From the NCBI GenBank assembly GCA_015233365.1, contig JADFXU010000006.1, forward strand, positions 8,869 to 72,868: a stretch of DNA of 64,000 nt, given 5' to 3'. The position numbers and the translations under genes are program-made. The DNA is from Nitrospirota bacterium (lineage in GTDB: Bacteria > Nitrospirota > Thermodesulfovibrionia > Thermodesulfovibrionales > Dissulfurispiraceae). Positions 42,311 to 51,767 of the stretch are shown in pieces (the first letter of the stretch is position 1; the number at the start of each line of letters is the position of its first letter). The notes below the pieces were generated by a model. The model saw nothing but the letters and a program-made list of their open reading frames with translations, was not told the origin of the DNA and did not search any database.

Positions 42311-44407
42311 TTACTGGTTTTGCTCCTCTTTCATCTTCTGTCGCTCCGCTATGATCTTTTGCGTAATATGAGAAGGCACTTCCTCGTAATTGGAGAATTC
42401 CATCGAATACAGACCCCTTCCAGACGTGATGCTCTGAAGCTGGTTTGCATATGTCAGCATCTCCGCCATCGGGACAAGGGCGTTGATCTTCTGGTTTCCG
42501 CCTGCCTGCGGCTCGACCCCCTGGATCTTGCCGCGACGAGTGTTCAGATCTCCTATAACAGCACCCAAAGTATCGTCAGGAACAGTAACTTCAACTTGCA
42601 TAATGGGCTCGAGCAAGACAGCTTTCGCATCCTGCACCACCTTTTTCAGCGCCATCGAGCCCGCTATTTTGAAGGCCATTTCAGAGGAATCGACGGAATG
42701 GTAGGTGCCGTCATAAAGAGTGACCTTGACATCCACCATCGGATATCCGGCTATAACGCCATCCCGCATAGCCTCGACAATTCCCTTCTCGACTGCCGGT
42801 CTGTATTGCTGAGGGATGACACCGCCCACTATCCTGTCGACAAACTGGTATCCTCCCCCCCTGGACAGCGGTTCCATTTCAATCCAGCAGTCCCCGTACT
42901 GTCCGCGTCCTCCGGATTGTTTCTTATACCTGCCCTGACCTTTTGCAAAGGCCCTTATAGTCTCCCTGTAAGGTATCTTCGGCGTCTTCATCACCACTTC
43001 CACGCCGAACTTTCTCTTCAGCTTTTCGAGAGATACTTCAAGATGTACCTGACCCATTCCTGAAAGAATCATTTCTTTGGATTCTTCATCGCGACTGAAC
43101 CGAAGCGTGGGGTCCTCTTCAAGGATCCTGTTCAAACCTATGCTGATCTTATCTTCATCACCCTTGTTTTTAGAGGCCATTGCATATGAAATAAGAGGCT
43201 CTGCGAACTTCACCCTCTCAAGCAGTATGGCATGGTGTTCCTCGCATAACGTATCTCCCACATTGGTGTCTTTCAATTTTACCACTGCGGCGATTTCACC
43301 GGGCCCTGCAGCCGGAGTGGGAACATGCTTCTTGCCCTGCAGATAGAAAACCTGGCCTATCCTCTCTTTCGTGCCGGACTGAGCGTTCAGTACCGTTGAG
43401 TCGGCCCTCAAGATGCCGGAATACACCCTGAAAACAGACATCTTTCCTGCAAAGGGATCAGCAACCGTCTTGAAAACGTATGCGGTAAGCGGGTCGGTTT
43501 CAACAGGTTTCCTTTCCACCTCTTTGCCGTCCTTCGGATTCTTTCCCCTGACAGGCGAGATCCTGCTCATATCCTCCGGAGAGGGCAGGCAGAGCAGCAT
43601 CGCGTCGAGGATTTGGCTTACTCCGATACCCAGTGTCGCGGAGCCGCATATTACAGGTATAAACCTTCTGGTCAGCGAGCCTTCACGAACACCTTTCATG
43701 ATTTCCTCGTTGCTAAGCTCTGTTCCTTCAAGGTATTTTTCGAGCAGAGCGTCATCTGACTCAGCGACCTTCTCTACAAGCTTCTTCTTGTAGTCGTTAG
43801 CACTCGCCTGCAGGGAAGACGGTATGTCCGTTTCCTCAATCTTGCCGTTTTCAGCGACATAGGCCTTCATCGTGATGAGATCAACGATTCCCTTGAAGCC
43901 CTCGCCCTCCCCTATGGGGATATAGAGGGGAACAGCCTCTGCTTCAAAAGACTTTTCAAGATCGCCGAGGGCCATTTGAAAATTTGCAGCTTCCTTATCC
44001 AGCTTATTGATGAAGACAACCCGCGGAACCTCGAACTCGCAGGCGTACTTCCAGATTTTTTCGGTTTCCGCTTTTACTCCTGAAATGGCGCTGACAATCA
44101 CGACAGCACCATCGGAGATCCTGAGGCTGCCCCTTGTATCTTCTATGAAATTTATGAATCCCGGCGTATCTATAAGGTTGATTCGCGTGTTCTTCCAGTC
44201 GCAGTATGCAACTGCCGATACCACGCTTATTTTCCTCGAAATCTCTTCCGGTTCGCAGTCGGTTGTTGTATTTCCGGCCTCTACGCTTCCCATCCTGTCT
44301 ATGGCCCCGGCATTAAACAGAATGGCCTCGGTCAAAGAGGTCTTGCCGGCACCGCTGTGAGCGATAATTGCCACATTCCTTATTTGTCCAGCGCTCAATT
44401 TCGACAT
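42311..44407 (-). CDS. fusA: Elongation factor G paralogue (EF-G2 type)
   Basis: 698-residue translational GTPase. G1 is AHSGAGKTS (16-24) instead of the usual AHIDAGKTT, G3 is DTPGF, G4 is NKLD; domains II-V follow, ending with GDLNTRRGKIQGVEP. The G1 change and divergence mark it as the second EF-G class often found beside the str-operon fusA. Possible roles are ribosome recycling or stress translation. It is not in a ribosomal operon here. Confidence 0.9.
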   Translation of the reverse strand: MSKLSAGQIRNVAIIAHSGAGKTSLTEAILFNAGAIDRMGSVEAGNTTTDCEPEEISRKISVVSAVAYCDWKNTRINLIDTPGFINFIEDTRGSLRISDGAVVIVSAISGVKAETEKIWKYACEFEVPRVVFINKLDKEAANFQMALGDLEKSFEAEAVPLYIPIGEGEGFKGIVDLITMKAYVAENGKIEETDIPSSLQASANDYKKKLVEKVAESDDALLEKYLEGTELSNEEIMKGVREGSLTRRFIPVICGSATLGIGVSQILDAMLLCLPSPEDMSRISPVRGKNPKDGKEVERKPVETDPLTAYVFKTVADPFAGKMSVFRVYSGILRADSTVLNAQSGTKERIGQVFYLQGKKHVPTPAAGPGEIAAVVKLKDTNVGDTLCEEHHAILLERVKFAEPLISYAMASKNKGDEDKISIGLNRILEEDPTLRFSRDEESKEMILSGMGQVHLEVSLEKLKRKFGVEVVMKTPKIPYRETIRAFAKGQGRYKKQSGGRGQYGDCWIEMEPLSRGGGYQFVDRIVGGVIPQQYRPAVEKGIVEAMRDGVIAGYPMVDVKVTLYDGTYHSVDSSEMAFKIAGSMALKKVVQDAKAVLLEPIMQVEVTVPDDTLGAVIGDLNTRRGKIQGVEPQAGGNQKINALVPMAEMLTYANQLQSITSGRGLYSMEFSNYEEVPSHITQKIIAERQKMKEEQNQ

Positions 44408-44409
44408 AA

Positions 44410-44847
44410 CTACCCCCTGTTTATGATTTCTTCTATTATTGGCATGTATTCTTTTCTTGGCTCAAATACTTTCGACCATAATTTCAGGACCAAAAAGGTG
44501 AAGGCAAAAAGACCGAATCCGGCAGCGGCAGATAAAAGTTCAGGGTCAGCAGCAGGAAAAAACGGTTTCAGATATTCCTTTCCAAGCATGGCCCCCAAAA
44601 GAAGCATTAAAGAAGGAATGCCATATACGATTATGGTGCCTTTCAGGTAGGTCGACTCCCTGAAAACAACCTTAACGGTATCGCCGACCCGGGCATCGAC
44701 TTTATTGAAAGCCTCCATAATAGCCTCGCCGACCCCAAATGTCTCGCAAAGAGAGCTGCCGGAGCATGAGTCGCATGTACCCTTCTTACGAACTATAATC
44801 AAAGCCTTTATACCATTGATTTCCTTTACAACACCAATTTCTTCCAT
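44410..44847 (-). CDS. rseC: RseC/MucC-family membrane protein
   Basis: 145 residues: N-terminal cysteine-rich part (GTCDSCSGSSLCETFG, CxxC...C) and two membrane helices (IIVYGIPSLMLLLGAML; AAGFGLFAFTFLVLKLW). RseC relatives act in sigma-E control in gammaproteobacteria and in electron transfer to SoxR (RsxABCDGE); the actual role here is open. First gene of the eight-gene run to aspS. Confidence 0.85.
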   Translation of the reverse strand: MEEIGVVKEINGIKALIIVRKKGTCDSCSGSSLCETFGVGEAIMEAFNKVDARVGDTVKVVFRESTYLKGTIIVYGIPSLMLLLGAMLGKEYLKPFFPAADPELLSAAAGFGLFAFTFLVLKLWSKVFEPRKEYMPIIEEIINRG

Positions 44848-44900
44848 GTCTATTTATCCTACATGCGTGGAACGTCGAGCGTCAAGCATCCAAAGACAGT

Positions 44901-45067
44901 GGTAGTGTCTCAGTTTGTTTTTACTCTGTATCACCTGAGTTCCGGTAGTGGGAAGGCGGAAGCCGCCCACACTTCGAGAAATGGAGGTATAGGCAATATT
45001 CAGTATATACAAGTAGCTGGAATCCAAGGCTAATTGATACAGAGTAAAAACAAACTGAGACACTACC
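44901..45067. mobile_element. 167-bp MITE with 33-bp terminal inverted repeats
   Basis: 44901-44933 (GGTAGTGTCTCAGTTTG...) and 45035-45067 are perfect 33-base inverted repeats. Flanks AAGACAGT (44893-44900) and GAGACAGT (45068-45075) look like an 8-bp target duplication with one change. No ORF fits inside; the core has a small hairpin (GGCGGAAGCCGCC). It sits between arms of another short inverted repeat (44877-44887 and 45126-45136). The gap 44848-45163 holds nothing else. Parent transposase unknown; GG ends with 8-bp duplications occur in several IS families. Confidence 0.85.
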
Positions 45068-45163
45068 GAGACAGTAAAGCGTTATGCGTAATGTGCGGAT
45101 TATACTTTACGGATTTAGGCTTGCCGCTTGACGCTCTATGCAAAAAAGGTGTATGTATAAAAT

Positions 45164-45499
45164 ATGAAGTATGGAATGCTCTTGTTACTGGGTCTGCTTC
45201 TGACGGTTCTCACCGTCTCGGCCGGCTACGCCGGAGAAAATAAAGAGGCTGATTATGCAGGCAACGGCGACGTGCGGGAATACGGACCTCAGCCGCCCTT
45301 AACAAATGTGCCTTCACCGCCGCCCCCTCTCCCCCCTCAGCCACAGGAGCATCGCGGCGTCGTAAATCCGCGGACAGGCGAGTACCTTACCCCGTCAGGA
45401 GAGGGGTTGAGAAATCCGCGGACAGGCGACTTTTATTTACCGTCCTCAAACGGGTATTATAATCCAAGAACGGGCGAGTTCGTGCCCAGGAAGCCGTAA
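45164..45499 (+). CDS. Exported proline-rich protein with NPRTGEY repeats
   Basis: 111 residues: signal peptide (MKYGMLLLLGLLLTVLTVSAGYA), a Pro-rich segment (PSPPPPLPPQPQ), and three 14-16-residue repeats each starting NPRTG(E/D)(Y/F) (about 67-111), which fill the C-terminus. Probably periplasmic or surface-exposed. No characterised family recognised. The start may be ATG at 45164 or at 45176; an AAGGTG lies upstream. A TTGACG hexamer at 45128-45133 may belong to its promoter. Confidence 0.75.
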   Translation: MKYGMLLLLGLLLTVLTVSAGYAGENKEADYAGNGDVREYGPQPPLTNVPSPPPPLPPQPQEHRGVVNPRTGEYLTPSGEGLRNPRTGDFYLPSSNGYYNPRTGEFVPRKP

Positions 45500-45513
45500 A
45501 ACGGGGTAACAGC

Positions 45514-46020
45514 ATGAATATTTTGCTCATCGGGTTAAGTCACTGCTACCAGCTTGAAGGGTGCGCTTTGGAGTGGAAGAAATTCGAAACTTATTTGGAG
45601 GACCTTTGTCTGAGAGAGCGTCCCGATATTATCGCCGAAGAGCTTAATGAAGAGGTGATCAGGAAGTGGAATGCATATGACTCCGTTGCACGCAAAACAG
45701 CAATCAGCATGAGAATCGACCATCTTTTTTGCGATCCCGACCTGGATCAAAGAAGAGCACTGGGCATTAAATGTCGCAGGGGGATTGCCCACGAATTAGG
45801 CTATGGCAGCGTTCTGACGGGAAAACAGTGTTTTGAGGTCAACGAGATCGAGAAAACACACTGGGAAAAACGCGAGAGGTTCTGGCTGGACAGACTGATC
45901 GGCAGATTTTTTGAAAAATGTGTCTTTCTTCTTGGAGCGAACCACGTTTCCCGCTTCAGCGTCTTGCTCACTGAAAATGGGATTCAGCCGATGGTAATTG
46001 AAAAGGATTGGAGGCCATAG
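45514..46020 (+). CDS. Conserved-looking hypothetical protein
   Basis: 168 residues, probably cytoplasmic alpha/beta. Visible blocks: LIGLSHCYQ near the start, PDIIAEELNEE, FCDPDLDQRRALGI, and FLLGANHVSRFSVLLTENGI near the end. The pattern (His/Gln, EE, CxPDxxxR, GxxHVxxF) suggests a small enzyme or ligand-binding fold, but I do not recognise it. It is 14 bases after the NPRTGEY gene, so co-transcribed. Confidence 0.7.
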   Translation: MNILLIGLSHCYQLEGCALEWKKFETYLEDLCLRERPDIIAEELNEEVIRKWNAYDSVARKTAISMRIDHLFCDPDLDQRRALGIKCRRGIAHELGYGSVLTGKQCFEVNEIEKTHWEKRERFWLDRLIGRFFEKCVFLLGANHVSRFSVLLTENGIQPMVIEKDWRP

Positions 46021-46082
46021 AAGCCTTTTTTTAACACTGGTGCAGTAGCGGTTTATCTGCAACAAAATCAGAATGTCGCCTA

Positions 46083-47090
46083 TCAGTAATTGTCAGCGGA
46101 TGTTAACTTCTGCCTGAAAACCTCTACTTTGGAGCAAGATGATAGCTGAGTGCTGTGCAGCATGCAAGGGTATTCGCGGGTGAAGAGTCCGGTGCTCAGA
46201 TATTTGTCTCCCCTGTCAGGCAATATCACAACCACCTTTTTCCCTTTTCCAAGCCTCCCGGCAATCTTCATCGCAGCCCACATGGCAGCTCCGGATGAGG
46301 TCCCGGCAAGGATGCCTTCCTTTAAGGCAAGTTCCCTTGCGGTCTCTTCTGCATCTCTGTCAGTGACAGGAATGACCTCATCATATATTTTTGTATTCAG
46401 GATGCCGGAGAAAAACCCTGCGCCGATACCGGCAATAGCATGCTTCCCCGGGGTCCCCCCTGAAAGGAGAGGTGAGCCCGCAGGCTCAACAGCAACTATC
46501 AAAATATCGGGTTTCTGTTCTTTGAATACCTCTCCCGCCCCCGTTATAGTACCGCCTGTTCCGACTCCGGCAATAAAGGCGTCAGGGACCCCGCCAAGAT
46601 CACGCATTATCTCGACTGCCGTTGTTTTCCTGTGGGCCTCCGGGTTGGCGCTGTTTTCAAACTGCAAAGGCATAAAGAAGTCAGGATTATCTTTGCGTAT
46701 CTTCTCTGCCCTCTCCCACGCGCCCAGCATGCCCTGCTCTCCGGGTGTTGCAACAAGTTCGGCGCCGTATGCCTGAAACGTCAGTTTCCTTTCAAGGGAC
46801 ATTGCTTCCGACATGGTGAGTATAAGACGGTACCCTTTTACGGCTGCAACCAGGGCGAGTCCGATACCGGTGTTGCCGCTTGTCGGTTCGATGATGGTCC
46901 CGCCGGGCTTTAATGTCCCTTCTCTTTCAGCCGCCTCGATCATGGAGAGCGCGACCCTGTCTTTCACGGAGCCGCCGGGATTGAGGCCTTCGAGCTTCGC
47001 CCATACTTCAGAGCTGCTGTATCCAGCCATCCCGGCAATTCGAACAAGCGGCGTATTGCCTATAAAGCTCAAAATATTTCTACAGGCCAT
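46083..47090 (-). CDS. cysK: Cysteine synthase (O-acetylserine sulfhydrylase)
   Basis: PLP enzyme combining a sulfur donor with O-acetyl- or O-phosphoserine. 335 residues: IGNTPLVRI, GGSVKDRVA (PLP Lys), PTSGNTGIGLA, GVGTGGTITGAG and ILPDRGDKYLSTGLF. About 28 extra residues follow the usual C-terminus (REYPCMLHSTQLSSCSKVEV part), which may alter donor choice or result from a lost stop. 84 bases downstream of cimA, at the end of the amino-acid/sulfur operon. Confidence 0.92.
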   Translation of the reverse strand: MACRNILSFIGNTPLVRIAGMAGYSSSEVWAKLEGLNPGGSVKDRVALSMIEAAEREGTLKPGGTIIEPTSGNTGIGLALVAAVKGYRLILTMSEAMSLERKLTFQAYGAELVATPGEQGMLGAWERAEKIRKDNPDFFMPLQFENSANPEAHRKTTAVEIMRDLGGVPDAFIAGVGTGGTITGAGEVFKEQKPDILIVAVEPAGSPLLSGGTPGKHAIAGIGAGFFSGILNTKIYDEVIPVTDRDAEETARELALKEGILAGTSSGAAMWAAMKIAGRLGKGKKVVVILPDRGDKYLSTGLFTREYPCMLHSTQLSSCSKVEVFRQKLTSADNY

Positions 47091-47174
47091 TCTTATTCTC
47101 CCCGGGATTGTTATTCATTATATTATGTTGACCCTGAAGTTACATTCCCATTGGGCAACAAGCCGTAGAATTCC

Positions 47175-48743
47175 CTATTCTTTTTCTTTGAGCAATTTAT
47201 AGTCTATGCTGTCTACAAGGGCCTGCCATGACGCCTCGATGATGTTTTCGGAAACCCCGACCGTTCCCCACCTGTGCACTTCATCACCGGACTCGACCAG
47301 GACCCGTACCCGCGCAGAGGTGCCCTTTCCTGCCGTCAGGACACGGACCTTGTAATCGTGCAGCTTGACCGATTTCAGCTCGGGGTAGAATTTCTCGAGC
47401 GCTTTCCTGAGGGCGCTGTCCAGGGCATTAACCGGACCGTTGCCGGTCGCCGCCGTATGCTCTATGTTCTTGCCCACTTTCAACATGATGGTCGCCTCGC
47501 TCAGTGGCAGTTCATTTTCCTTTCTCTTCTCATCGATGACCCTGAATCCGATAAGATCAAAAAATCTCCGGTGCAGCCCGAGCGCTTTCTTCAGCAGCAG
47601 TTCAAAGGACGCATCAGCCCCCTCAAACTGGAAGCCCTGATGCTCCATGTCCTTGAGAGAATCCAGTATGCCCTGCACTTCAGGCGAATTCGCCTCCAGA
47701 TGAATGTTCAACTCTTCAGCCTTCCTGAGAATATTGCTCCTGCCGGCAAGGTCCGACATGAGTATCCTTTGCGAATTGCCCACCATTTCAGGCCTGATAT
47801 GCTCGTAGGTTTCAGGCTTCCTTCGCACAGCGCTCACATGAATCCCGCCTTTATGGGCAAACGCGCTATCGCCTACAAATGGCTGCCTTTTAAAATGGCG
47901 CATGTTCGCTATCTCGTTGACAAACCGCGACACGTCGCGCAATTTCTTCAGTCGGTCGTCGGCAAGGCAGGCATACCCCAGTTTCAACTGGAGGTTGGGA
48001 ATTATCGAACAGAGATTGGCATTACCGCACCGTTCGCCCAAACCGTTGATGGTCCCCTGCACCTGCACTGCTCCGCTTTCAACCGAAATCAAAGAGTTTG
48101 CCACTGCGCAATCCGAATCATTATGGGCATGTATGCCTATGGGCGAGTTGATTTTCTTCCCGACCGCCTTCACAATCTCCCTTACCTCATCAGGGAGTGT
48201 ACCGCCGTTCGTATCGCAGAGCACAAGGCGGTCGGCGCCGGCGGCCTGAGCGGCTTCAAGACACTTTACCGCGAAATCCGGGTTGTCTTTGTAACCGTTG
48301 AAGAAGTGCTCCGCATCGAAGAAAACCTTCCCGGCGTGTTTCTTCAGGAAGCTGACTGAATTGTGGATAATATCGAGGTTCTCTTCGAGGGTAATTCTCA
48401 GCGCCTCTCTTACGTGAAAATCCCATGTCTTGCCGAAGATAGTAATGACACTCACATTCGCATCGACAAGCGCTTTCAGGTTCTGATCATCCTCGGCGCT
48501 GTGTTTCGGGTTGTGCGTGCTTCCGAACGCAGTAACCACAGAGCGGGCAAGCAGGAGTTTTCTTACCTTTTTGAAATACTCGACATCCTTCGGATTTGAG
48601 CCTGGCCATCCCCCTTCAATATAATGGACGCCTATTTCATCGAGCTTCTCGGTAATCCTGAGCTTATCTTCCACTGAGAAGGAAATGTCCTCAGCCTGAG
48701 ATCCGTCCCTGAGAGTCGTGTCATAAATTTCGATCGCGCGCAC
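47175..48743 (-). CDS. cimA: (R)-citramalate synthase
   Basis: Condenses pyruvate and acetyl-CoA to citramalate, giving 2-oxobutyrate for isoleucine without threonine deaminase. 522 residues: [55 protein letters not shown] and a C-terminal LeuA-like allosteric domain. The DGSQAE and [10 protein letters not shown] versions are those of the CimA (TIGR00977-type) group rather than LeuA. Confidence 0.93.
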   Translation of the reverse strand: MRAIEIYDTTLRDGSQAEDISFSVEDKLRITEKLDEIGVHYIEGGWPGSNPKDVEYFKKVRKLLLARSVVTAFGSTHNPKHSAEDDQNLKALVDANVSVITIFGKTWDFHVREALRITLEENLDIIHNSVSFLKKHAGKVFFDAEHFFNGYKDNPDFAVKCLEAAQAAGADRLVLCDTNGGTLPDEVREIVKAVGKKINSPIGIHAHNDSDCAVANSLISVESGAVQVQGTINGLGERCGNANLCSIIPNLQLKLGYACLADDRLKKLRDVSRFVNEIANMRHFKRQPFVGDSAFAHKGGIHVSAVRRKPETYEHIRPEMVGNSQRILMSDLAGRSNILRKAEELNIHLEANSPEVQGILDSLKDMEHQGFQFEGADASFELLLKKALGLHRRFFDLIGFRVIDEKRKENELPLSEATIMLKVGKNIEHTAATGNGPVNALDSALRKALEKFYPELKSVKLHDYKVRVLTAGKGTSARVRVLVESGDEVHRWGTVGVSENIIEASWQALVDSIDYKLLKEKE

Positions 48744-48751
48744 AGGTCCCC

Positions 48752-49972
48752 CTATCCGGTTTCCGAAAGCTCGAAGACATCATGCAGCACACGGACAGCC
48801 AGTTCAGTGTATTTGAGATTGATAATGCACGAAACTTTTATTTCCGAAGTGCTGATCATTATAATGTTGATGCCGTGTTTGGCAAGAGTCTCGAACATCT
48901 GCGCCGCAACTCCTGAGTGCGTCCTCATGCCGACTCCCACAATGGAAATCTTTGCGATGTCCTCACTCTGAGACACCCCCTTGGCTTCCATGTCCCCGGC
49001 AATCGCCTCAGTCAGCTTGAGCGCCTCCTTGCTGTCCGTTTTCGGCACTGTGAAAGAGATATCGGCGGATTTTCCGTCACTGCTCACGTTTTGCACAATC
49101 ATATCTACCACGATGTTTGCATCCGCAATGCGCTTGAACAGCTTAGCAGCTATACCGGGCTGATCAGGGACTCCCATAACAGTTATCTTCGTCTGGTTTT
49201 TATCGTATGCGACCCCTGACACCACGACTTTTTCCATGTCCTCGTCCTCCTTGGTCACCAATGTCCCCCTGTTCTCGTTGAAGCTGGACCTCACAACAAC
49301 AGGCACCTCGTATTTCATGGCGAATTCGACCGATCTGGTCTGCAGCACCTTTGCGCCGAGGCTTGCCAGTTCGAGCATCTCTTCAAAAGAAATCTTGTCG
49401 AGCTTCCTGGCCTCAGGAACAATGTTGGGATCGGTAGTATAGACGCCGTCGACGTCAGTATAAATCTCGCACATGGCGGCATTCAGCGCAGAAGCTATCG
49501 CCACTGCAGAAAGATCAGACCCTCCCCGTCCGAGGGTAGTTACTTCCTCATTCTCGGTCACCCCCTGAAAACCGGCTATCACCAGAATGTAGCCCTCTGA
49601 AAGCGCCTTTTCGGCACGCTGGCATGCGATTTTCTCTATCCTCGCCCTGGTGTGGACTGTATCGGTAATAATGCCCATTTGTCTTCCAGTAAACGCCATC
49701 GCCTTGTGTCCCAATTCCTCGATGGCGATAGCGGTAAGCGCGCTGGTAATGCGCTCGCCGGATGAAAGGAGCAGGTCCATTTCACGCTCATTCGGATTCG
49801 ATGATACTTCGTGCGCAAGGCTTATAAGCTTGTCGGTTTCCCCGGACATTGCTGAGACGACCACCACTACCTCGTTGCCCTCCTCCGCTGTCCTTACCAC
49901 ACGCTCGGCAACCGCCCTGATCCTGCCGGTATTGGCAACAGACGTGCCGCCGTACTTCTGAACTATGAGCAT
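48752..49972 (-). CDS. lysC: Aspartate kinase
   Basis: First step of the aspartate family. 406 residues: [16 protein letters not shown] start, [30 protein letters not shown], and two ACT domains ([38 protein letters not shown]) for feedback by lysine/threonine. It overlaps the apgM-type gene by one base. Confidence 0.96.
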   Translation of the reverse strand: MLIVQKYGGTSVANTGRIRAVAERVVRTAEEGNEVVVVVSAMSGETDKLISLAHEVSSNPNEREMDLLLSSGERITSALTAIAIEELGHKAMAFTGRQMGIITDTVHTRARIEKIACQRAEKALSEGYILVIAGFQGVTENEEVTTLGRGGSDLSAVAIASALNAAMCEIYTDVDGVYTTDPNIVPEARKLDKISFEEMLELASLGAKVLQTRSVEFAMKYEVPVVVRSSFNENRGTLVTKEDEDMEKVVVSGVAYDKNQTKITVMGVPDQPGIAAKLFKRIADANIVVDMIVQNVSSDGKSADISFTVPKTDSKEALKLTEAIAGDMEAKGVSQSEDIAKISIVGVGMRTHSGVAAQMFETLAKHGINIIMISTSEIKVSCIINLKYTELAVRVLHDVFELSETG

Positions 49973-51192
49973 CAGTCCGTGACCTCCTTAATGAAGTAAT
50001 CCATCAGCCGGTGACCTTCTTCAAAAACCATTTTATCTTTTCTTTCAGCAATAGACTCATTATAAGCGATATGGCGGTCCGCTATCTTTCTCCGGCTGTC
50101 GTAGATAACGAACGGGACCGGCTCAGCCGTGTGGGTCCTGATTTTGACCGGTGTTGCGTGATCAGGCATAAGCAGGACTCGATATTCCTGGAAGCGTTCC
50201 TCCAGCGCCTTTAAAACAGGGCCTACGACAAGGGCATCAAGATCCTCTATGGCCCGTATCTTGTCTTTGCAGCTTCCGGCGTGTCCCGCCTCATCGGGGG
50301 CTTCTATATGGATATAAACAAAATCAACATTATTCAGGGCGCGCAGGGCGTACTCGGTCTTACCCTGGTAGTTGGTATCAAGCCAACCTGTTGCGCCCGG
50401 CACATCCAGCACTTCAAATCCGGCGTAGATACCCAACCCTTTCGTAAGATCCACAGCAGAGACAAGCGCACCGCTGATGCCGTATTTATCTTTATATGTC
50501 GGGAGCTGAGGTTTTCTTCCCTGACCCCATAGCCAGATACTGTTCGTGGGCTTCTTGCCGTTTTCCACCCGTTTCCTGTTTACCGGATGCGCTTCGAGCA
50601 GGCCAACCGATCTCATCATCAGATCTCTGAGAACGTCTTCTCCCTTTCCCGCAGGGAGATAACCGGCGATCTCCTTTTCGAGTATGTCGTGGGGCGGCGT
50701 GCATTCAATATCCGCATAGCCCCTTTTCCAGACCATCAGATGCCTGTAGCTGACCCCGGGGTAAAATACTATATCCTCCCGGCCCAGATTCTCCTGAATC
50801 GTGCCGATAATTTCCCGTGCCTCTGCCGTCGATATGTGTCCGCTGCTGTAATCGTCCATGACAGAGCCCGTTTTGTCTTCGTTGAACTTCAGCGTTACCA
50901 GGTTGCATCGGTAAGCAACGTCGTGAGTGTCGAGCGCCACCCCAATACTTGCGGCTTCAAGAGGAGCTCTCCCGGTATAGTACCTCTGCGGATCATAACC
51001 AAGTATACTAAGATTTGCGACATCAGAACCCGGATGCATGCCTGGAGGGACCGTACGCACGCTCCCGACAGTCCCCCCGCTGGCCAGCCTGTCCATATTT
51101 GGCGTTTCAGCCTTCTTAAGGGGGGTCAGACCGCCAAGTTCTTCAACAGGCCGGTCCGCCATGCCGTCTCCGATAATAACTATATATTTCAC
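49972..51192 (-). CDS. apgM: ApgM-type alkaline-phosphatase-superfamily enzyme, candidate homoserine kinase
   Basis: 406 residues, close to archaeal cofactor-independent phosphoglycerate mutases: [54 protein letters not shown] (with the Ser nucleophile), [12 protein letters not shown] and LMPDHATPV metal motifs. A subgroup of this family found beside thr genes has been proposed to replace ThrB (homoserine kinase); the location between lysC and thrC with hom in the window and no thrB fits that. Phosphoglycerate mutase activity remains the alternative. GTG at 51192 matches the family N-terminus. Confidence 0.85.
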   Translation of the reverse strand: MKYIVIIGDGMADRPVEELGGLTPLKKAETPNMDRLASGGTVGSVRTVPPGMHPGSDVANLSILGYDPQRYYTGRAPLEAASIGVALDTHDVAYRCNLVTLKFNEDKTGSVMDDYSSGHISTAEAREIIGTIQENLGREDIVFYPGVSYRHLMVWKRGYADIECTPPHDILEKEIAGYLPAGKGEDVLRDLMMRSVGLLEAHPVNRKRVENGKKPTNSIWLWGQGRKPQLPTYKDKYGISGALVSAVDLTKGLGIYAGFEVLDVPGATGWLDTNYQGKTEYALRALNNVDFVYIHIEAPDEAGHAGSCKDKIRAIEDLDALVVGPVLKALEERFQEYRVLLMPDHATPVKIRTHTAEPVPFVIYDSRRKIADRHIAYNESIAERKDKMVFEEGHRLMDYFIKEVTD

Positions 51193-51193
51193 C

Positions 51194-51430
51194 TTACTGA
51201 AGAACGTCTCCTTCAATCAGTTCCACATCAATTCCCTGTTCCTGTAGCGACTTGATCCCCTTGTCAAGGTTTTCTTCTTCCCCCTCGAGTTCGAGAATCA
51301 TTTCGCCGACGCTGTCGGTTACGCGCGCCCGCCGTATATTGGGAAGCACGTCATACTTCTTGGCCATTGTGAATATTACCGGTTCCTTAATAAGATATTG
51401 AGGAAATGTCAACTTCACACGCCTCTTCAT
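51194..51430 (-). CDS. NIL-domain protein
   Basis: 78 residues forming one NIL (ferredoxin-like ACT-related) domain: KRRVKLTFPQYLIKEPVIFTMAKKYDVLPNIRRARVTDSVGEMILELEGE. NIL domains occur in MetN and in proteins linked to homocysteine formation. It starts one base after the ThiS-like gene ends, suggesting a role in sulfur/methionine metabolism. Confidence 0.87.
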   Translation of the reverse strand: MKRRVKLTFPQYLIKEPVIFTMAKKYDVLPNIRRARVTDSVGEMILELEGEEENLDKGIKSLQEQGIDVELIEGDVLQ

Positions 51431-51431
51431 G

Positions 51432-51713
51432 TTACCCTCCCTTTCCTCCGGCTATTGCCGGAACAATAGAAACCTCGTCCCCGTCATTCACAAGCGTCCT
51501 TTCAGCCTGTAAAAACCGGATATCCTCTTCGTTGACATAGATATTAACAAATCTTCTCACCTTTCCGCCCTCGGATATTCTCTCGGCAATGCCCGGGTAG
51601 CGCGTCTCAAGATCGTTAATAATGTCTATGACAGCGCCGGCTTTGCCTGCAACCTCCTCTTTCCCCTGCGTCAACCGCTGGAGAGGCGTAGGGATTCTCA
51701 CCTTGACAGCCAT
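51432..51713 (-). CDS. ThiS/MoaD-like sulfur carrier with masked C-terminus
   Basis: 93 residues of beta-grasp fold (VKVRIPTPLQRLTQG, RRFVNIYVNEEDIRFLQ, NDGDEVSIVPAIAGG). It ends AIAGG followed by KGG, so the active diglycine carries a three-residue tail or the final GG is used. Related carriers (CysO, HcyS) are adenylated by an E1-like enzyme and deliver sulfide; some need a JAMM protease to expose the diglycine. Both partners are encoded nearby. GGAGG precedes the ATG at 51713. Confidence 0.88.
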   Translation of the reverse strand: MAVKVRIPTPLQRLTQGKEEVAGKAGAVIDIINDLETRYPGIAERISEGGKVRRFVNIYVNEEDIRFLQAERTLVNDGDEVSIVPAIAGGKGG

Positions 51714-51740
51714 TCGAACACCTCCTAAAATCAATCTGTA

Positions 51741-51767
51741 GGTAATAGGCGCTTATCGCCTATTGCC
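51741..51767. repeat. Inverted repeat holding the thrC stop codon
   Basis: GGTAATAGGCG (51741-51751) pairs with CGCCTATTGCC (51757-51767), 10 of 11. The TAG stop of thrC (51760-51762) lies in one arm. No U-run follows, so it is not a simple terminator. Confidence 0.65.

Noticed and set aside
44848-45163. tRNA or small structured RNA in the rseC-upstream gap
   Set aside because: All the secondary structure is explained by the MITE inverted repeats; no cloverleaf or conserved RNA motif was found.
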